From Streptacidiphilus jiangxiensis (GTDB lineage: Bacteria > Actinomycetota > Actinomycetes > Streptomycetales > Streptomycetaceae): a stretch of DNA of 64,000 nucleotides. Of this stretch, positions 63,952 through 64,000 are shown in pieces. The notes beneath the pieces are model-generated. The model was not told the DNA's origin and did not search any database. It saw only the letters and a list, made by a program, of their open reading frames with translations. The stretch lies in contig NZ_FOAZ01000001.1 in NCBI RefSeq assembly GCF_900109465.1, forward strand, positions 186,001 through 250,000. The letters run 5' to 3'. Numbering within the stretch: the stretch's first letter is position 1; the number at the start of each line of letters is the position of its first letter. The position numbers and the translations under genes are program-made.

Positions 63952-64000
63952 ATGACGACAGGTCGGCCCAACGGGGCCTACGCCGGGCAGGTCGTGCAAT
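63952..64000 (+). CDS. N-terminal fragment of an unknown gene (3' end outside window)
   Basis: MTTGRPNGAYAGQVVQ is all that is visible. ATG is preceded by CAGCAGGGGG. It is divergent from the deaminase-SUKH-3 pair across 194 bases, which hold a CCCCCGTCAA direct repeat at 63775-63792 and no clear promoter. No product can be assigned. Confidence 0.45.
   Translation, partial: MTTGRPNGAYAGQVVQ

Overview
This is a very GC-rich actinobacterial chromosome segment from the Streptomycetaceae (Streptomyces, Kitasatospora or Streptacidiphilus; the window alone does not separate them). Evidence: strong G/C at third codon positions, many GTG starts, four-base ATGA/GTGA stop-start overlaps, a SepX/GlpR-type protein, a mycothiol-dependent enzyme family, a chitinase with a typical Streptomyces direct-repeat promoter, and the conserved housekeeping blocks metG-tatD-rpf-ksgA-ispE, galT-galE-galK and glmU-prs-rplY-pth. 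No phage, insertion sequence, CRISPR array or antibiotic cluster is visible. Three tRNA genes are present: Ala-CGC, Thr-GGT and Gln-TTG.

Layout. 1-4.0 kb: the end of glpR/sepX, tRNA-Ala, then a leftward set of small metabolic enzymes (HAD-like protein, rhodanese, RidA, mycothiol-dependent isomerase family). 4.2-10.1 kb: a rightward unit with an OmpR-type two-component pair, a DUF1269 membrane protein and an extra FtsW/PBP2 pair, i.e. a signalling-linked cell-wall module. 10.2-16.5 kb: ribokinase, amino acid permease, a GH18 chitinase facing left, and a NarL-type two-component pair. 16.6-23.5 kb: envelope genes (GT87-like membrane protein, Tat lipoprotein with a dimethylformamidase-like domain, penicillin-binding protein, protein O-mannosyltransferase). 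23.6-32.9 kb: rsmI, zinc ribbon protein, metG, tatD, a short Rpf, ksgA, ispE and an ABC-F ATPase.

33.0-36.0 kb is the main accessory insert: a leftward five-gene cassette with a double YbaB-like protein, an EspC-like protein with a C-terminal YxxxE signal, a PPE/WXG-like membrane protein, and two tandem paralogs of unknown function. It looks like a type VII secretion substrate cassette without an obvious toxin and is the best candidate here for an undescribed system. 36.2-43.3 kb: tRNA-Thr, an orphan response regulator that has lost its phosphoacceptor, galTEK, a ferredoxin-NADP reductase behind a striking palindrome, and a second orphan regulator with an insertion in its receiver.

43.3-51.1 kb: rhomboid-like protein, lysyltransferase-domain membrane protein with a hairpin over its start codon, SGNH hydrolase, MarR regulator divergent from a methyltransferase and a glyoxalase-fold protein, TetR regulator with a fatty-acid desaturase, tRNA-Gln. 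51.3-60.1 kb: glmU, prs, rplY, pth, a secreted Ser/Pro-linker protein, and ppc. 60.3-64 kb: an orphan histidine kinase, a membrane protein overlapping a YtrA-like GntR regulator, and a YwqJ-type deaminase with a SUKH-3 immunity-type protein, followed by the start of a divergent gene cut by the window edge.

Enzymatic calls for housekeeping genes rest on clear motifs. Calls for regulatory sites are by eye and carry lower confidence.
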